Shown: one piece after another, positions 35,128-44,058 of the stretch
How positions within the stretch are numbered: the stretch's first letter is position 1
How the letters are laid out: every line of letters starts with the position of its first letter
Assembly (NCBI GenBank): GCA_042408445.1
Contig: JBHORC010000016.1
Location: 1 to 64,000, forward strand
Source: CF-46 sp042408445
Lineage (GTDB): Bacteria; Chloroflexota; Limnocylindria; Limnocylindrales; CSP1-4
Direction: 5' to 3'
DNA length: 64,000 nt
Notes under the pieces: generated by a model
Seen by the model: the letters and a program-made list of their open reading frames with translations, nothing else
Database searches by the model: none
Told to the model about the DNA's origin: nothing
Translations under genes and position numbers: made by a program

Positions 35128-36360
35128 CTACGGGAAGATGCTCCGGAGAGCATCACGGATCCGGCCGAGACCGCCCATCGCCGGCGCGGACTCGTACCGC
35201 ATCGGCTCGTCGCCGTCGAGGGTCGAGGCGCCCCAGAGCAGCAGCCCGACGGCGGTCGAGTAGGCCGGCGTCAGGATCGTGTCGACGAGGCCGCCAATCC
35301 CGGTCGGCGCGGCGATCCGGACGGGCATCCCGAGGACCTCGCGACCCAGTTCCGCCGTCCCGGAGAGCTGGGCCGCTCCGCCGGTCAGGATGATCCCCGC
35401 GGGCATCATTCCAGGGCCACCGCGGGCCATCTCGGCGCGCATCAGCTCGAACGTCTCGCGCATCCGGGCCTCGATGATCTCGCAGACTTCGCGGCGGCGG
35501 ATCGTCCGCCCGGCGTCCTCGCCGAGGACGCTCACGGTGATCTCCTCGTCATCGTCCACCGCCTCGAGGTTGCACGTCCCGTGCGAGATCTTCAGCTCCT
35601 CGGCGACCTGGAGGCTCGTCTTGAGGCCCAGGGCAACGTCGTTGGTGACGTTGTTGCCACCGATCGGCAGGACGGCCGTCCGGAGCGGCGAGCCGTCGGC
35701 GAACATCGCCAGATCGATCGTGCCGGCACCGATGTCGGCCACCGCCACACCGAGCTCCTTCTCGGTCTCCGAGAGGACGGCGTCCGAGCTCGCGAGCGCG
35801 GATGCGACCAATTCGTCGATCTTGACCCCGGCCGCGTTCACGCACTTCGAAAGGTTCTGGACGGCGGTCGCGGCCGCGCTGACGATGTGGACCTCGACCT
35901 CGAGCCGGAGCGCACTCATCCCGAGCGGATCCTTGACGCCTTCCTGGCCGTCGACCTTGAACCCGCGGCGCTCGACGTGGAGGACGACCTGGCTCGACGG
36001 GATCGACACGGCTCGCGCGACCTCGACGGCCCGGTTCACATCCTCGCGGCTGACTTCCTTGCGTGGCCCGCTGACCGCCACCTGGCCCGGTGAGTTCAGG
36101 CTCTCGACGTGCTGGCCGCCGACGGCCACGAACGCGCGATCGATCTTCCAGCCGGACAGCCGCTCGGCGCGCTCGACGGATTCGGCGATCGAGCGGACGG
36201 TCTGGTCGATGTTGACCACGACGCCCTTCTTCAGCCCGGACGAGGGAACGGTCCCGTGGCCCATGACCGTCATCCGGCCGTCGCGGCTGACCTCGCCGAT
36301 GAGGGTGCAGACCTTCGACGTGCCGACGTCGATCGCGACGAGGACCGCTTCTCTCTCCAC
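35128..36360 (-). CDS. ftsA: Cell division protein FtsA
   Basis: 410 aa, GTG start; AGGAGG lies about 13 bp upstream. Actin-like ATPase: phosphate-1 loop AIDVGTSKVCTLIGE, SHS2/1C insertion, phosphate-2 VADIGAGTIDLAMF, adenosine motif GIILTGGAAQLSG. The C-terminus GLGRIRDALRSIFP is a good amphipathic membrane-targeting helix. It tethers FtsZ to the membrane. Here it is separated from ftsZ by two other genes (33980-35118). Confidence 0.97.
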   Translation of the reverse strand: MEREAVLVAIDVGTSKVCTLIGEVSRDGRMTVMGHGTVPSSGLKKGVVVNIDQTVRSIAESVERAERLSGWKIDRAFVAVGGQHVESLNSPGQVAVSGPRKEVSREDVNRAVEVARAVSIPSSQVVLHVERRGFKVDGQEGVKDPLGMSALRLEVEVHIVSAAATAVQNLSKCVNAAGVKIDELVASALASSDAVLSETEKELGVAVADIGAGTIDLAMFADGSPLRTAVLPIGGNNVTNDVALGLKTSLQVAEELKISHGTCNLEAVDDDEEITVSVLGEDAGRTIRRREVCEIIEARMRETFELMRAEMARGGPGMMPAGIILTGGAAQLSGTAELGREVLGMPVRIAAPTGIGGLVDTILTPAYSTAVGLLLWGASTLDGDEPMRYESAPAMGGLGRIRDALRSIFP

Positions 36361-36393
36361 GTTCGTCGTCCGTGCCTCCTGGGTGCAGCTGGT

Positions 36394-36717
36394 CTAGACG
36401 AAGTGACGGCGGATGAGCGCCACGTTGTTGAAGATCCGGAACCCGAAGTTGATCAGCGCCACGAGGTACAGGTCGAGGCTGAGCCGGTCACCGATGAAGG
36501 TGAGGATGACGGCCACGATCGCGTTCGTGACGAAGCCGCTGATGAAGATCCGATTGTCGTAAGCGCCGTCGAGCTCGGCCCGCACGGCCCCGAGCACCGA
36601 ATCGAGCGCGGCGAGGATCGCCACGGCCGAATAACGGGTGAACTCGAAGCCGACGTTGACGTTGAGGACGAGCCCGGCAAGGACGCCCACGAGGAGACCC
36701 GCCAGGGGTAGAAACAC
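36394..36717 (-). CDS. sbp: Small basic protein family (DUF1290) membrane protein
   Basis: 107 aa, GTG start after GGAGAGAGG. Three hydrophobic segments: FLPLAGLLVGVLAGLVLNV, a central SAVAILAALDSVLGAVRA, and FVTNAIVAVILTFIGDRL, followed by LINFGFRIFNNVALIRRHFV. The DNRIFISGF and FRIFNN motifs match the DUF1290/Sbp family described near ftsZ in Firmicutes and Actinobacteria. Function unknown. It sits 33 bp upstream of ftsA. The 261-bp stretch before it, up to ftsQ (36718-36978), shows no convincing gene. Confidence 0.88.
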   Translation of the reverse strand: MFLPLAGLLVGVLAGLVLNVNVGFEFTRYSAVAILAALDSVLGAVRAELDGAYDNRIFISGFVTNAIVAVILTFIGDRLSLDLYLVALINFGFRIFNNVALIRRHFV

Positions 36718-36978
36718 GCCTCAGCGCCCTCTCTCCGGTGCGTTTCGGCAAGGCTACCCGACGGCGACCCCCCGTGCCACGCTGGGCGACCGTGCTCCCT
36801 GCGAGCCGCGTGCCTCGCGGCGGCCTCTCCGGCTGACGCATCCCGCGCGACTGATGTCATCGGCTTCGCCGACGACGAGGTCGCGCGTGCGGCGCAGCCT
36901 CCGGGCCGCCGCGTTGACGGACAGGCAACCTCGCAACCGGAGCCGGGACCTCGACGCGGTCGCGGTCGGGAGCGGCCT

Positions 36979-37845
36979 TCATGGTTTTGGGGTTGGTGTG
37001 GGGCGGGCGCTTGGCTTCGGGATGTAGGTGCCGTCGTGGTCGTCCGCGAGGATGATCGTCTCGAGCGTCGGCTCGCGGCCGGCGAGGAGCTTCGAGAGGA
37101 GCTGGACCTGGCCCGGGACGAGTGCCGGTGTTCGCTGGCTGCGGCCGTACTTGCCGAAGACGGCGAGCCAGCCCTTCGGTCCGGTCGAGATCGTGAAGCC
37201 GCGCTCGTCGGTCACGATGACGGCGAGCGCCTTCGCCGAGCTGCCGATCTGCGTCGGGTCGAGCGACGCCAGCCGAGTCGCCGCATCGAGATCGACCGGA
37301 TCGATCGTCGACTGGACATCGAGCCGGGCGGAATCGACGCGCTCGTCGGTCACGACCGGGATCGCCGCGACCGCCGAGTCCTCGGGCGCGTCGGCCGCGA
37401 CGTCGGCGAAGACGAAGCCGGTCTCGTCGACGGCGAACCGATGCGTCCCCACGCCCCACAACACGACCGCCCGGCGCTCGTGCAGGACGACCCGGACAAC
37501 GTTCGGAAGCCCGACAGACACCGTCGCATCGCGGACCGACGGCAGCTCGCGCAGCCGTTCGACGATCGGCTGGGTGGAGAGGCCGACGAGGTTCGTCCCA
37601 TCCGCCAGTCCGAGGCGATCCCGGACGACCTCCTCGGGCGTGATCGCGGCACCGCTGATCTCGAGGCGCTCGAAGCCGAATGCCGGCGTCGCCGCGAGCC
37701 CGTACATGACGCCTGCGACGGTAAGCATGACGAGCAGCGCCCCGGCACGGACGGGCGAGAGACGGGCCGACGCGCGTCGGACGCGCGGCCGGCGACGTGG
37801 CGTGCCGGCGGCCGCACGGAACCGGCGGGGCGTCCTGGCGGTCAT
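36979..37845 (-). CDS. ftsQ: Cell division protein FtsQ/DivIB
   Basis: 288 aa, ATG at 37845. An Arg-rich cytoplasmic tail of about 33 residues, one membrane helix (AGALLVMLTVAGVMYGLAA), then a POTRA domain (FGFERLEISGAAITPEEVVRDRLGL..LRELPSVRDATVS) and the FtsQ beta domain (VVRVVLHERRAVVLW...DETGFVF). A Thr/Pro-rich end closes it. It connects the cytoplasmic and extracytoplasmic divisome. Order ddl-ftsQ-ftsA is classic. It follows ddl by 36 bp. Confidence 0.93.
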   Translation of the reverse strand: MTARTPRRFRAAAGTPRRRPRVRRASARLSPVRAGALLVMLTVAGVMYGLAATPAFGFERLEISGAAITPEEVVRDRLGLADGTNLVGLSTQPIVERLRELPSVRDATVSVGLPNVVRVVLHERRAVVLWGVGTHRFAVDETGFVFADVAADAPEDSAVAAIPVVTDERVDSARLDVQSTIDPVDLDAATRLASLDPTQIGSSAKALAVIVTDERGFTISTGPKGWLAVFGKYGRSQRTPALVPGQVQLLSKLLAGREPTLETIILADDHDGTYIPKPSARPTPTPKP

Positions 37846-37881
37846 CGCGCGTCCTGGCGCGTCATCGGGACACGGCGGCGG

Positions 37882-39015
37882 TCATCGCGGCAGATCGGCG
37901 GTCGTCAGCCGGCGACCCGCCCGCTCGGCGTGTCGTTCGATGGCGAGGTCGACGACGCGGACGCAGACATCCCCGAACGTGTACCCGCCGTCCGCGGGCA
38001 TCGTCGGGAAGAGGCTGATCGGCGTGAAGCCGGGGATCGTGTTGATCTCCGAGAGGAACACGGACTCCCCGGCGACAAGGAAGTCGATCCGGGCGAACCC
38101 TTCGGCGCCGATCGCCCGGTAGGCGTCGCGGGCGATCTTCAGGATCGAGGCGCGCATCGGGCCCGGGACCTCCGCCCGGATCGACGTCTCGGACAGGCCC
38201 GGCGTGTACTTCGCGGCGTAGTCGTAGAACTCGTGGCCGGCGAGGATCTCGCCGGGGCCGTAGAGCTCGAGGTGGGCGGGGTCGTTGCCGATCACGCTGA
38301 CCTCCAGGTCGCGCGCGCCGGTGAGGTACGCCTCCGCGAGCGCGACGACGTCGTGCCGGAACGCCTCGTCGAGGGCGGCCGGAATTTCCGCTGCGTCGTG
38401 GACGAGCGTGATCCCGACCGACGAGCCGAGATTCGACGGCTTGACGATCAGCCGCCCGCTGGCCGTGCCGCGGGCAAAGGCGGTTAGCTCCGCGATGACC
38501 GCGTCGCGGCCCGCTCGCCAGCGGCTGGCCCGGATCTCGACCCAGTCGACGACCGGCAGCCCGAAGCCGCGGACGAGCCGCTTGAACACGGCCTTGTCCA
38601 TCCCGAGCGCGGACGCGGTCACCCCCGAGCCGGTGTAGGCGAGGTCGGCCGCCTCGAGCATCGCCTGGACCGTTCCGTCCTCGCCGAACGGCCCGTGGAG
38701 CGCGATGAACACGACCGGACGCGGTTCGATGGCTGCAATCCGGTCGACGGCGGCGCCGGCGGTCATCGGCCCATGGGCGCCGATTGCCGGTGGGTGGTCG
38801 TAGGCTGCCGCAGGCCGGCCCTCGCGCCGATGGTCGGGCGGCAGCCACCACCACTGGCCGTCGAGGTCGATCAGGACCTCGCGGGCGTCCTCGCCGCGGT
38901 CCCGGAGCGCTTCCGCGATCGCCGTCCCCGAGACGATCGAGACATCGTGCTCCGCGGACGGACCGCCGAGCAGCACGACGATCGGCGGGCGGGGCGCGGC
39001 GCCCGGCGTGGTCAT
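37882..39015 (-). CDS. ddl: D-alanine--D-alanine ligase
   Basis: 377 aa, ATG at 39015 in an ATGA overlap with murB. LLGGPSAEHDVSIVSG is the N-terminal signature and HGPFGEDGTVQAMLE the first catalytic block; the ATP-grasp domain has VKPSNLGSSVGIT and the Mg2+/product site FARIDFLV...LSEINTIPGFTP. It makes the D-Ala-D-Ala dipeptide used by MurF in the cytoplasm. The loop between beta-strands 3 and 4 (PDHRREGRPAAAYDH) is long compared with E. coli DdlB. Confidence 0.96.
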   Translation of the reverse strand: MTTPGAAPRPPIVVLLGGPSAEHDVSIVSGTAIAEALRDRGEDAREVLIDLDGQWWWLPPDHRREGRPAAAYDHPPAIGAHGPMTAGAAVDRIAAIEPRPVVFIALHGPFGEDGTVQAMLEAADLAYTGSGVTASALGMDKAVFKRLVRGFGLPVVDWVEIRASRWRAGRDAVIAELTAFARGTASGRLIVKPSNLGSSVGITLVHDAAEIPAALDEAFRHDVVALAEAYLTGARDLEVSVIGNDPAHLELYGPGEILAGHEFYDYAAKYTPGLSETSIRAEVPGPMRASILKIARDAYRAIGAEGFARIDFLVAGESVFLSEINTIPGFTPISLFPTMPADGGYTFGDVCVRVVDLAIERHAERAGRRLTTADLPR

Positions 39016-40052
39016 GCGTCTCCCTCCTCGCGCCAATCGCCGAGGAAGACGACCTCGGGCTCCAGCCGGACGCCGGTCTCGCGATGGACGGCGGCAGCGA
39101 CCTCGTCGACCAGGCCCCGGACGTCGGCTGCCGTCCCGTGGCGGTCGTTGACGATGAAATTCGCGTGCTTCTCGGACACCGTGGCGCCGCCACGCGTCCG
39201 GCCCTTCCAGCCGATCGCGTCGATGAGCCGGCCGGCCGAATCCCCCTCCGGGTTCCGGAAGGTCGACCCCGCCGACGGGATCCCGAGCGGCTGATGCTCG
39301 CGGCGCCATCGGCGGATGTCGTCGAGCCGAGCGGCGATCGTGGTGGCATCCGCCGGTTGGAGCCGGAACGTCGCGCCGAGCACGACCTCCTCCGGCCGGT
39401 GCTTGAGCCGGCTGTCGCGGTACCGGAGCTCGAGACCCGCGGCGTCCAGCCGCGCGTCCGTGCCGTCGCCGAGGAGGATGTCCGCCGACTCGAGGATCGC
39501 GGCGACGTCGCTGTCATGGGCGCCGGCGTTCGCCCAGACGGCGCCCCCAACGGTGCCCGGGATCGCGAGACCGAACTCGAGGCCGGTCAGGCCCGCCTTC
39601 TGGGTCTCGGTCGCAGCCCGGGCCATCGGGACGCCGGACTCAGCGATGTAGCGATCGCCGTCGATCCGCGAGCCCTCCGCCCGGTTCTGGACCACAAGGC
39701 CGCGGATGCCCGCGTCGGCGATGACGACGTCGCTCCCCCGCCCGAGCAGCGTCAGGGGAATGCCCCGCGACCGGGCGAACCGGACGATCGCGCGCACCTC
39801 GTGGACGTTGTGGACGGTCGCGAACAGGTCGGCGGGACCGCCGACGCGCATCGTCGTGAACCGGGCCAGCGGCTCGTCGCGCGACGTCTTCACGCCGATG
39901 CGCCGCTGGATCGCCGTCCCGATCGCCATCGCGTCGAACGGGACCGGGGCGGGCGCGTCTGCTGGCTGCTCCACGCCGTTGATCACCGGCTGCCAGGGAC
40001 GGCCGGTCGGAGCGGCGGGCGGGCGGCGCAACGGAGTCCGCTCATTCGGCAC
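39012..40052 (-). CDS. murB: UDP-N-acetylmuramate dehydrogenase
   Basis: 346 aa from GTG at 40052, which lies just inside the murG stop region; an internal ATG at 39929 would give a 305-aa protein closer to the usual length, so the first 41 Pro-rich residues are uncertain. FAD-binding blocks TTMRVGGPADL and LGRGSDVVIAD, EFGLAIPGTVGGAVWANAGAH, the catalytic Ser in IPSAGSTFRNPEGD and the late Glu in GVRLEPEVVFLG are intact. It reduces UDP-GlcNAc-enolpyruvate to UDP-MurNAc. In most clusters murC lies between murG and murB; here the two adjoin directly. Confidence 0.95.
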   Translation of the reverse strand: MPNERTPLRRPPAAPTGRPWQPVINGVEQPADAPAPVPFDAMAIGTAIQRRIGVKTSRDEPLARFTTMRVGGPADLFATVHNVHEVRAIVRFARSRGIPLTLLGRGSDVVIADAGIRGLVVQNRAEGSRIDGDRYIAESGVPMARAATETQKAGLTGLEFGLAIPGTVGGAVWANAGAHDSDVAAILESADILLGDGTDARLDAAGLELRYRDSRLKHRPEEVVLGATFRLQPADATTIAARLDDIRRWRREHQPLGIPSAGSTFRNPEGDSAGRLIDAIGWKGRTRGGATVSEKHANFIVNDRHGTAADVRGLVDEVAAAVHRETGVRLEPEVVFLGDWREEGDA

Positions 40053-41202
40053 CCCGCGCGATCGCCTCGACCGTCTCCGCGCTCGGCAACGGCCGCCGCT
40101 CGGCCAGCGCCAGCACGAGCGACGCGACCGCGTCGGCCGCGTGCGGCCGACCGAACCGGCGCGCGGCCGCCGCCATCGACGCCCGCAGCGGCTCGTCGAA
40201 CAGGATCTCCGTCGCCGCCACGAGCGCGTCGGCGTCGAATGCCTCGTCCGGGACGATCCGCGCCGCGCCCGACTCGGCGAGAACGGCGGCATTCGCCTCC
40301 TGGTGTGCGCCGGCGTGGGGATACGGCACGAAGACGGCCGGAATCCCGAGGGCGGCAACCTCCGCGACCGTCGACGAGCCTGCCCGACCGACGACGAGAT
40401 CCGCCGCGACGAGCGCCGCGAGCATGTCCTCGCGCAGGAACGGATAGGGCCGGTAGCGCGTTCGCCCGTCCGAGGGGAGGCGCTCGCGCTCGGCGAGGGC
40501 CGGTGCGTAGGCCGCCTCGCCCGTGACGTGCAGGATGTGGACGCGGCTCACGAGCCGCGGCAGTGCTGCCGCGACGGCGGCGTTGAAGCGCTTGACGGCC
40601 TGGGAGCCACCGAAGATCAGGACGGTCTTCGCATCGGGCGGCAGGTCGAGCCGCTCGCGCGCGGCCGCGCGCGTGATCCCCGTGACATCGCGGATCGGCG
40701 TTCCGGTCACGAAGGTCGGGACGTGGGCGGCACCGAGCGCGGCGCCCGCCGCCGCATACGACACGGCCAGCGCATCGGACAGCCGGGCCGTCGCCCGGAC
40801 CGCGCGACCGGGCGTGGCGTTGCCCTCCCAGAGCACGACGGGGATCCGCAGCGGCGCCGCAGCCATCAGGACCGGCACGGCGACGTAGCCACCGGTCGTG
40901 AGGATCGCCGCGGGCCGTTCCGCGGCGAGGATCGCGGCGGCCTGCGGGACCGACGCGCCGAGGCGGATCGGGTCGAGGACGGCGTGGACGGACAGGTCGA
41001 CGGTCCGCAGCGACCGGAGCACGAGCCGGCGGCAGCGGATCCCGGCGTCACGCACGATCCCGGCCTCGAGTCCGCGATGGCCGCCGACCCAGACGAGGTC
41101 AGGCGCGGTCGGACGGTCGGACCGCTCGCGCAGCGAACGCGCCACGGCGAGCGCCGGGAAGATGTGCCCTCCCGTCCCGCCCCCGGCGATCAACAGCCGC
41201 AT
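40042..41202 (-). CDS. murG: UDP-GlcNAc transferase MurG (lipid II synthesis)
   Basis: 386 aa. LLIAGGGTGGHIFPALAVA is the G-loop signature; LTTGGYVAVPVL, LWEGNATPG, IFGGSQAVKRFNAAV and VGRAGSSTVAEVAALGIPAVFVPYPHA are the donor- and acceptor-site blocks. It adds GlcNAc to lipid I on the cytoplasmic face to give lipid II. Its first 104 bp are also read as the 3' end of ftsW in another frame. The consensus LxEQNxxPG appears as LWEGNATPG (Gln to Gly). Confidence 0.96.
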   Translation of the reverse strand: MRLLIAGGGTGGHIFPALAVARSLRERSDRPTAPDLVWVGGHRGLEAGIVRDAGIRCRRLVLRSLRTVDLSVHAVLDPIRLGASVPQAAAILAAERPAAILTTGGYVAVPVLMAAAPLRIPVVLWEGNATPGRAVRATARLSDALAVSYAAAGAALGAAHVPTFVTGTPIRDVTGITRAAARERLDLPPDAKTVLIFGGSQAVKRFNAAVAAALPRLVSRVHILHVTGEAAYAPALAERERLPSDGRTRYRPYPFLREDMLAALVAADLVVGRAGSSTVAEVAALGIPAVFVPYPHAGAHQEANAAVLAESGAARIVPDEAFDADALVAATEILFDEPLRASMAAAARRFGRPHAADAVASLVLALAERRPLPSAETVEAIARGAE

Positions 41203-42478
41203 CGTTCCAAGTTCCTCGTTCGACGGTCTCGCGGGAGATCGACAGCAGGGTGCCGACGGCCGCGAGACTGATGGTCAGCGACGAGCCGCCGGCGCTGATG
41301 AACGGCAGCGTGATGCCGGTCACCGGGATGAGCGCGACGACCACGCCGATGTTGATGAACGCCTGGATGCAGAGCCAGGCGGTGATGCCCGCGGCGAGCA
41401 GCGCGCCGAACGTATCGGGCGCGCCGAGCGCGACGCGGATCCCAGAGTAGGCGAGCCCGACGAAGAGCAGGATCACGACCGCCGCCCCGATCAGCCCGAA
41501 CTCCTCGCCGATGATCGCGAAGATGTAGTCGTTGCTCGCGTTCGGCAGGAACAGGCCACCCGCCAGCCGGCTCTCGCCGAGGCCCGCGCCGAGGATCCCG
41601 CCGAGGCCGAGGGCGAGCAGACCCTGGATCGTGTGGAAGCCGGCGCCGAGCGGATCGGACCACGGGTCGAGCCACGTCCGGATCCGGTCGAGCTGGTAGC
41701 CGCGGAGCCCGACGGCCACGACCGCGACGAGCGCCGCGAAGCCGACGACCGCGAGGTGGATGAGGCTGCCGCCGGCGACGAAGAACATCGTGAGCCCGGT
41801 CAGGCCGATCACGATCGTCGTGCCGAGATCCGGCTCCTTGAACACGAGCGCCACGATCGGCACGAGGATGATCAGGAACGGGATCGTGCCGCCCCAGAAG
41901 CCCTTCGTCTTCGAGCCCCGCTTCGCGAACCAATGCGCGAGATACACGATCAGCCCCAGCTTCGCGAACTCGGCGGGGTGGAGCGCCGGCAGCAGCGGCA
42001 GCTTCAGCCAACGGGCGGACCCGCCCACGACGATGTTCAGCGACGGCACGAAGACGAGGACGAGCAGGACGACGGCGAAGGCGTAGAACGGCACCGAGAT
42101 GAAGCGGAGATAGCGGTAGTCGACGCGCATCATTCCCGCGAGGGCGACCATCCCGAGCGCGGCCCAGCCGATCTGCGGGCCGACGATCGCCAGCGTGTCG
42201 TCCGTGGCGATGTAGGCCTTCATCGCCGAGCTGGAATAGACCATCAGGATGCCGATCGCGGTCAGCGCGACAACGATCACGAGGATCGCGTAGTCCGCCT
42301 GGTGTCGCTCCCGGTTGAGCGCCGTCGCCTTCTGCCGAGCGGGGGTTCGCGGCGTCGGACCGGTGTCCCGCTCGACGCGTTCGAGCGGGCGGTTCAGGGT
42401 GTCGGTCGCCACCGTGCCGAGCCGGCCGCCACCGATCCGGCGGACGCCCGGAACGCCGAGACGCGCCGTGTCCCTCAT
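41099..42478 (-). CDS. ftsW: Peptidoglycan glycosyltransferase FtsW (SEDS family)
   Basis: 459 aa, ATG at 42478 overlapping the murD stop. A cytoplasmic tail of about 60 residues precedes about ten membrane helices. SEDS landmarks: VYSSSAMKAY, GGSARWL, HPAEFAKLGLIVYLAHW, FKEPDLGTT, the catalytic Asp in WLDPWSDPLGAGFHTIQGL, IGEEFGLIGAA and ITLPFISAGGSSL. It polymerises septal glycan from lipid II. The last 35 codons (ERGTWNDAAVDRRGRDGR and beyond) run out of frame over the start of murG, giving a tail without obvious conservation. Confidence 0.95.
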   Translation of the reverse strand: MRDTARLGVPGVRRIGGGRLGTVATDTLNRPLERVERDTGPTPRTPARQKATALNRERHQADYAILVIVVALTAIGILMVYSSSAMKAYIATDDTLAIVGPQIGWAALGMVALAGMMRVDYRYLRFISVPFYAFAVVLLVLVFVPSLNIVVGGSARWLKLPLLPALHPAEFAKLGLIVYLAHWFAKRGSKTKGFWGGTIPFLIILVPIVALVFKEPDLGTTIVIGLTGLTMFFVAGGSLIHLAVVGFAALVAVVAVGLRGYQLDRIRTWLDPWSDPLGAGFHTIQGLLALGLGGILGAGLGESRLAGGLFLPNASNDYIFAIIGEEFGLIGAAVVILLFVGLAYSGIRVALGAPDTFGALLAAGITAWLCIQAFINIGVVVALIPVTGITLPFISAGGSSLTISLAAVGTLLSISRETVERGTWNDAAVDRRGRDGRAHLPGARRGAFAARAVRPSDRA

Positions 42479-44058
42479 TCGGTCCTCCCTGTTGCTCGCG
42501 GATTGCCCGCCGCGCGCCGCTCCTCGGCGAGGCCCGCGACCGCCTGCTTGAACGCCCGGCCACGCGCCGCGTAGTCCACGAACATGTCGAAGCTCGCCGC
42601 GGCCGGGCTGAGGAGCACCGTAGCCGGCTCGACCGCTCCGGCGGCGAGCGCTTCCCGGGCGATCGCGTCGGCCGATCGAACCGCGGCTTCCAGGGTCGAC
42701 GCCCGCTCCGTTCGCTGGAGGCCGGCCGCCCGGAACCTCGCCTCGAGGTCCGGTCCGCTCTCGCCGATCAGGATCGCTGCAGCCGCCCGCTCGGCGACGA
42801 CCGGTCCGAGCATCGAGAGATCGACGCCCTTGTCCCGGCCGCCGGCAATCAGCACGATGGGCGGGTCGAAGGCGCGGAGCGCCGCGATCACGGCGTCCGG
42901 CTGCGTCCCCTGCGAGTCGTTGACGAAGCGGACGCCGTCGATGAGCGCGACCGGCTCGAGGCGATGCTCAACGCCCGTGAAGCCGGCGGCGCCGCGCCGG
43001 ATCGCATCGGGCGCGATCCCGAACAGGAGGGCGGTCGCCACGGCCGCGAGGGCGTTCGACACGTTGTGCGCGCCGGGGATCGCCAGCTCGCCGACGGGCA
43101 GGATCCGGCCGCCGGGGCCCGTCGCCGCTGCGCCGCCACCCACGAGCGGCAGACGGCCGACCCCCGCGGCGACGATCCAGCCGTCCTCGACCCCGACGCC
43201 GCCCGGGATCGGCCGGGCGGTCCGGTACAGGGTCGCGGGCGCCGTACCGAGACCCGCATACGCGGTCACGACCGGGTCGTCCGCGTTCAGGACGAGGGCA
43301 CCGTCTGGGTCCACGAGCTCGGCGAGCCGCCGCTTCACGGCCCGGTACCGGCCCACGGATCCATGCCGATCGAGATGATCGGAGGTCACGTTCGTGTAGA
43401 CCGCGACGGTCGTGCCGCGGGACAGGGTCGGGAGCTGCAGTTCGCTGAGCTCGATCACGACGCGATGATCCGGCGTGAGCTCCGGCAGGCGCTCGACGAG
43501 CGGCACGCCGATGTTCCCACCGAGCACGACGGGGTGCGACGGATCCTCGGCGAGCAGCGCCGCGATCAGGGATGAGGTCGTCGTCTTGCCCTTCGTGCCG
43601 GTGATCCCGACCGTCGGCGCGGGGCACAGACGCAGGAACAGGTCCGGCTCGCTGACGAGCGCGGGGACCGAGGTGTCGCCGCCGAGGCGGCGATCGACGA
43701 GGCCCTGGAGCGCATCGCGGAGGCGCGGCTCCGTCGTCGGATAGTCCGGGTTGATCGACGGCGAGGTGGTGACGAGCGCCGCCCCGTCCCAGGCGCTCGC
43801 CGGATCGATGTCGGGTCCGGCCAGCAGCCCGATCGGCCGGCCGTCGAGCCGACCGCGCGCCTCGTCGAGCTCGGCTTCGGGCCGGCCGTCATAAACGGTC
43901 ACGACGGCACCGGCGTCGACGAGGAACCGGGCCAGCGCGATCCCGCTCCGCGCGAACCCGAGCACCGTGATCGGCCGGTCCCGCAAGGCACCGCCGCGGA
44001 CGTCGTCCAGCGAGAGCCGATCCAGGTCGATCACCGCGTCCGTCGTCATCGTCGTCAC
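42475..44058 (-). CDS. murD: UDP-N-acetylmuramoyl-L-alanine--D-glutamate ligase
   Basis: 527 aa from GTG at 44058, in a GTGA overlap with the mraY stop. P-loop GITGTKGKTTT (residues 151-161), then VVIELSELQL, TNVTSDHLDRHGS, NADDPVV, GAHNVSNALAA and the late FVNDSQGTQPDAVIAAL and AGGRDKGVDL. It adds D-Glu to UDP-MurNAc-L-Ala. It is longer than E. coli MurD (438 aa), with an N-terminal extension of about 25 residues and an insert around RPIPGGVGVEDGWIVAAGV. Confidence 0.96.
   Translation of the reverse strand: MTTMTTDAVIDLDRLSLDDVRGGALRDRPITVLGFARSGIALARFLVDAGAVVTVYDGRPEAELDEARGRLDGRPIGLLAGPDIDPASAWDGAALVTTSPSINPDYPTTEPRLRDALQGLVDRRLGGDTSVPALVSEPDLFLRLCPAPTVGITGTKGKTTTSSLIAALLAEDPSHPVVLGGNIGVPLVERLPELTPDHRVVIELSELQLPTLSRGTTVAVYTNVTSDHLDRHGSVGRYRAVKRRLAELVDPDGALVLNADDPVVTAYAGLGTAPATLYRTARPIPGGVGVEDGWIVAAGVGRLPLVGGGAAATGPGGRILPVGELAIPGAHNVSNALAAVATALLFGIAPDAIRRGAAGFTGVEHRLEPVALIDGVRFVNDSQGTQPDAVIAALRAFDPPIVLIAGGRDKGVDLSMLGPVVAERAAAAILIGESGPDLEARFRAAGLQRTERASTLEAAVRSADAIAREALAAGAVEPATVLLSPAAASFDMFVDYAARGRAFKQAVAGLAEERRAAGNPRATGRTE

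Noticed and set aside
36718..36978. Possible YlxW/DUF881-type gene between ftsQ and sbp, as in many Gram-positives
   Set aside because: Frames here are short, Arg-rich and lack a membrane helix or ribosome site.
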